In this document: one piece after another, positions 60,067-64,000 of the stretch | How the letters are laid out: the number at the start of each line of letters is the position of its first letter | Position numbering within the stretch: the stretch's first letter is position 1 | Assembly (NCBI RefSeq): GCF_003576645.1 | Contig: NC_044929.1 | Coordinates: forward strand, 23,411,968 to 23,475,967 | DNA: 64,000 nucleotides | Direction of reading: 5' to 3' | From: Ipomoea triloba | Taxonomy: Eukaryota > Streptophyta > Magnoliopsida > Solanales > Convolvulaceae | The notes under the pieces: generated by a model | Database searches by the model: none | Seen by the model: the letters and a program-made list of their open reading frames with translations, nothing else | Told to the model about the DNA's origin: nothing | Position numbers and translations under genes: made by a program

Positions 60067-61225
60067 CTTTTCTTCACAACCGTGGAACCCTACACAGATC
60101 TCTCTCTCTCTCTCCCTCTCTCGGGGATTTCTCCAATTTCAGCAGATGCAGAGATCTGGCTCTGCTTTTGACTGGACGGGAAGCGTTGATTTTAGTTTTT
60201 ATGACTTATTTTCACGTGGTTAGGAGTAGTAGAGATCATTATATTTACAAATTTAAAAAGGAAAAAGAAAAAAAAAAAAAAAAGTAGAAGAAGACGAAAA
60301 TGGCGAAAAGTTTTACCCTGTCGGTGAAATTGGCTGTCAGACAGAAAGTTCACCGAGAAGAGACAAATTCCGGCGGGCTGTGAAAATCGACGTGAGCTGG
60401 CATCGCTCATCCAGTATAATACAAAAAGTTTGACTATGACTTTGAACAGGTTGGACTAATGGACTCACGACTAAGCCCGGCCCATTATATGTTTTTGCAT
60501 CGATAGGCTAGCCATTCAGCCCGGCCCATTAATCTGAAAATATATTAAACTTTTGTTGGCTTGCTTTCATTGTTATTTGTTAGCTATTATATTACTTGCA
60601 ATTGACTCTATCTATCATCACCAAAAATCAAAAGAGACTTGGGATCAGCCAAACCGATAGATGCATCTGTAGCTTAAGGCAACCAGCTGTTGTCTGTTAA
60701 GGTGGCCTCACCGCTCTTGTTGTACAGTACCAATTATAACATTGATGCTGATGTCTTTGATACTATGTTTTGTTTTTTTTTTTTTCTTTTTTTTAATGCA
60801 CCTAATTCAGCACCCTAGCTTTTTCTTTAAAAAATAATTACTTGAAATTACATATATGTATATTTAGTAGATTTGATTGATTGATTGATTCCCCCAACCT
60901 ACATTGCCTGCTTTATTATTATGTATAAATATAAAATTGCAATCAAGAAGAAGCGATAATTAGATTCCTTTAATTAAATCTCTTTATATTAACTCATTCC
61001 AACCATAGATTAACCAAGCATGTCATCTCATGTCTTTTTCTTTTTTTCTTTTTTTTTTTAAAAAAGAAGATATTTTCAATAAATCATACCAACATACTCA
61101 ACATGCATGCGTGTCCCATGTATATATACCTAGTCCGCAGGCCAACATTGAATAATTCTATTGTCAGAATTTAGAAATTGAACCCTTAGTTTTACAATAT
61201 AATGTGACTAGGCCAAAAAAAAAAA
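58477..61225. repeat. right copy of the 2,749 bp perfect duplication starting at the gap
   Basis: Starts at the first base after the N run and ends in the poly-A run at 61215-61226, where the left copy meets the gap. See 55393-58141. Confidence 0.95.
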
Positions 61226-63397
61226 AGGAAATGAAAAGATTTACAATTTTAACAACCTACTTAAATTGAATTTTGAACTTCTTTCTTAGCTAAGCATGAG
61301 ATTTTCTTTTTAAAACTTCTTCTCCTTGAAATAAAATGAAAACATACGGATAAGATAACAGATCGTTTGATATTTCTGAAAAGTCAATTTAGATTTTTAT
61401 TTTTGTCTCGTTGTTGGTTGTCGGGCTAACCACCTTCCCTTCCTAATTGATTAGCAAAATCGACTAAGTACCCTATGCTAGGCATTCATCAATAATATAG
61501 AATCAAATTTAAAATTTTATTATTATTAAGTTAACTGTATGATCACTTAGATGTTAGAATGTGTATATATATTGTAAATGTATGCATCGCATTCACTGTA
61601 GTCAAGAATTCCTTACACGTAATGCATTGTGTTAGTGTATTTGTGTGGTGAGAATGGACCCCCTTGGATTTTTAAAAAATTGGGTGGAATTTGGGGGCAT
61701 GGATAAATATAAACTGATGATAAGAACGACCACAGCTTCTTTTGGCAGTGCAGTGCAGACAGGATAAGCATTAACGTCAGCATCTTAATCCTCTAATAAT
61801 CTCACTACTCACTACTGTACTCCATGTTCCGCATCTATAAAATACTCCATCAATTATTGATCAGAAACATAATTGTTATCTAATTTCAGTAAATACTTTT
61901 GAGATAAGCTTTTTTAAAATAAATAAATATAGAATTGAAATAAACACAACCTTCAAAGGTTAAACTCATTCACTTAATTAAATATTTAAATGTAACACTA
62001 ACTAAATTGGTCAGTTTGTTTGTTGGATAATTACAATGTTACAAATTTAACTTTAGTAGAATATATCAATATAGGATTTACTCAGTACACATTATTGGGT
62101 AATAGCTGCGAATTTTCTATTATCATTTAAAAATTAATTTATTTATTAAACTCATAATATTATATAAAGGTTTAAAAAAAAAAGAAAGATATGTGATACT
62201 TACACTTCACTATCCATTTGTCAAAATAGTTCTTCTCATGGGTCCATAGGGCAAAAATAAAAAGAGGATTATGATAATGTATAACAGCAATGATATGATT
62301 CATTTATGCTCTTCCAAATATATAAAAGAAGAAATGGATGGATGGGAGGTTGAAAGTGACACGTACATGGCATTCCACACAGAATCTTAATAAAACTCTT
62401 AGCCGTTTGGTGGGCCCAATTGGGGGTGATCGGTCGGTGAATGCAGCGTGGGACATCCTCTGACTGATTGGAGCCGTTAATCTCCAATCATACACGTACT
62501 ACTATGCAAATTCAAACTCGGAATTCATACAAAGGACAATCGCAAAAGTCACCTGCAAAATCATCACTCCCTGCACCCTGCAAGTGCTGAGAACAATAAT
62601 CATATAATTTCCTGGAACTTCCACCTTTTACCTTTTTTACAAGCTTAATTATGTTCTCAACGGTAAGATTGTAATATGTTCCGTTGTAAGTCCTATATAA
62701 TATGAGTTTTTGGGGTCATTATACTATGAATGAATAGTTATCTTAATTTGTTATTTTTGTATTTTTAAAACTTTTATTCTCATTATATAGTCATACATAA
62801 CTAAACATCAATATTGGTACGTAATCATTAAATTACACCCTACTATCAAACATGTAAAATATAAACTAAATATTTAATTCTCATTCTGATTTCGATTTTC
62901 ATGTGAGAACCAAACATACCATAAAAGAATTTTCACTATACATGTCAACTTCCAATTCAACTGAAATGGGATGTACATATTCCTAATTATTAAGATAGGA
63001 AGTACAGAATGCCTAACTTTTTTCAGCTTTGTGGGAAACAAATATAGTATTAATGAAAACCAAATAACAACATATGGGTTTGTGTTTAGGTGATGTTAGA
63101 TGGAAGTAATGGGAGTGGCGAAAGAGTCAAATAAGGGGGCGAGTGGGGGATTAATTTAATTGTCATGCCACGACTCCGCGTCGCTCTACCATATGATATG
63201 CTCCGTACATTTCACAGTTTGGGCGTTCAACTTTTCTTTTTTAATGGCATTTATGTAAATTCCCCACCCTTCTCCCTCCTGTTTAAAAGTCCCAACCAGA
63301 CCCCCCAAAAAAACTGTCGAAAACAGAGAGCAAAAAATCGAGGAAGAAGAAAGAGAAGCGCAGAGAGATAGAGAGAGAAAGGAAGTATCAGTGATCG
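61226..63397. other. intergenic stretch upstream of the RING-CH gene
   Basis: AT-rich, unique relative to the rest of the window. GA-rich leader at about 63318-63385 just before the RING-CH start. No other gene. Confidence 0.55.
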
Positions 63398-63743
63398 ATG
63401 GGTGAAGTGGTGATATATGTGGAGAATTATGGCTATGAATCAGGGAGTGAGGCTATATGTTTTTGTAGAATCTGCCATGAAGCAGAGTTTGAAAGCTCCA
63501 ACTCCATGGAAGCTCCTTGTGGATGTTCTGGAACCGTTAAGGCATGCTTTTTTCTCTTACTTTCTTACTATTTCCAATTTCCTAGTTAGCTCAGCTCCCG
63601 TGTTTATATTATGATTCTTAAACAATTCATCACCTTAAATTAATCGATCATGTTCTGTTTCAAATTTCCAGTTTGCGCACAGAGATTGCATACAGAGATG
63701 GTGCAATGAAAAGGGAAACACAATCTGTGAAATTTGTTTACAG
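63398..63743 (+). CDS. RING-CH (MARCH-type) E3 ubiquitin ligase, first two exons
   Basis: Exons 63398-63541 and 63672-63743 are visible and in phase 0; the gene continues beyond the window or into sequence I cannot assign. The RING-CH zinc ligands appear in order: CRIC, then CGCSG, H in KFAHRDC, C, W in RWCNEKG, and CEIC, the C4HC3 pattern of membrane-associated MARCH/PITCHOUN-type ligases. These transfer ubiquitin to membrane proteins and usually have transmembrane helices further on. The first intron starts with GC (63542-63543) instead of GT: the exon must end at AAG to keep the conserved GTVKFAHRDC, and the only nearby GT would delete Val-Lys. The second donor is a normal GT. Confidence 0.88.
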
Positions 63744-63969
63744 GTACGATTTGTGCGTGTTGTTATTCTCTTCCAATTCAAACCTTAGTTTCTTCAAACG
63801 TTTCATGGTCGGTCTTCGTTGTCCGCTGCCTGTTTCTTCGCACCTCATGTTCCTAATGGATGGTCGTCCAGCAACTTCGTCATAGGATTTCAATTCCATC
63901 TCTCTCTTTTTTCCTTTGATTGAAAACCAAGGTTTCAAAAAATTAAAGCTTGTCCGCAAATAAAGGTGC

Positions 63970-64000
<31 letters not shown>
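63744..64000. other. intron sequence of the RING-CH gene ending in poly-T
   Basis: No further exon recognised. The window ends in a run of about thirty T, possibly a retroposon tail or a low-quality region. Confidence 0.5.

Overview
The window is nuclear DNA of a dicot plant. It is AT-rich between genes, its genes carry many short GT-AG introns, and it encodes plant-only families (GATL glycosyltransferase, DUF761, DUF4228/PADRE, PLIP-type plastid lipase). Repeat style and gene content suggest an asterid, possibly Convolvulaceae, but that placement is a guess. All exon coordinates were built by hand: each intron was placed by reading frame, GT/AG borders and family alignment from memory, and every assembled CDS sums to a whole number of codons.

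Layout, left to right: 3' part of a Myb/SANT-like DNA-binding gene (+); a decayed reading frame (-); a GATL-type glycosyltransferase (-); a small basic plant protein (-); a frameshifted proline-rich cell-wall protein gene (+); a membrane-anchored P-loop GTPase-like gene (-); importin alpha (-, 10 exons); a DUF761 gene (+); CTP synthase (-, 22 exons); the ER-lumenal co-chaperone ERdj3B (+, 10 exons); a PLIP-type plastid lipase (+); a TMEM205-like membrane protein (-); a TPR/J-like protein (-); an 8.3 kb gene-free, repeat-rich stretch; a DUF4228/PADRE gene (-); the SAR1 GTPase (-) followed by a second, identical but truncated copy beyond an N gap; and the first two exons of a RING-CH E3 ligase gene (+).

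The genes do not form one pathway, but the order looks ancient. From memory of Arabidopsis locus annotations (not checked), most of them have homologues in two segments, around At3g62560-At3g62600 and At4g02075-At4g02210. The window would then be an unfractionated version of a block split in Arabidopsis after genome duplication. Several products serve the secretory system: SAR1 for COPII budding, ERdj3B for ER folding and GATL for Golgi pectin or xylan synthesis.

The strongest observations that go beyond gene calling are: (1) the two SAR1 copies lie in a 2,749 bp perfect repeat that abuts the assembly gap on both sides, so the duplication is almost certainly an unmerged contig overlap; (2) several transposable elements can be delimited to the base by target-site duplications, namely a Mutator-type MITE with 9 bp TSDs, two tRNA-derived SINE copies with 17-18 bp TSDs, and three minute retroposon stubs that are little more than a poly(A) tail between 13-16 bp TSDs; (3) two tandem-repeat arrays; (4) a GC-AG intron; and (5) a perfect in-frame 36 bp duplication in the lipase gene. 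I found no clear sign of a previously undescribed multi-gene system.
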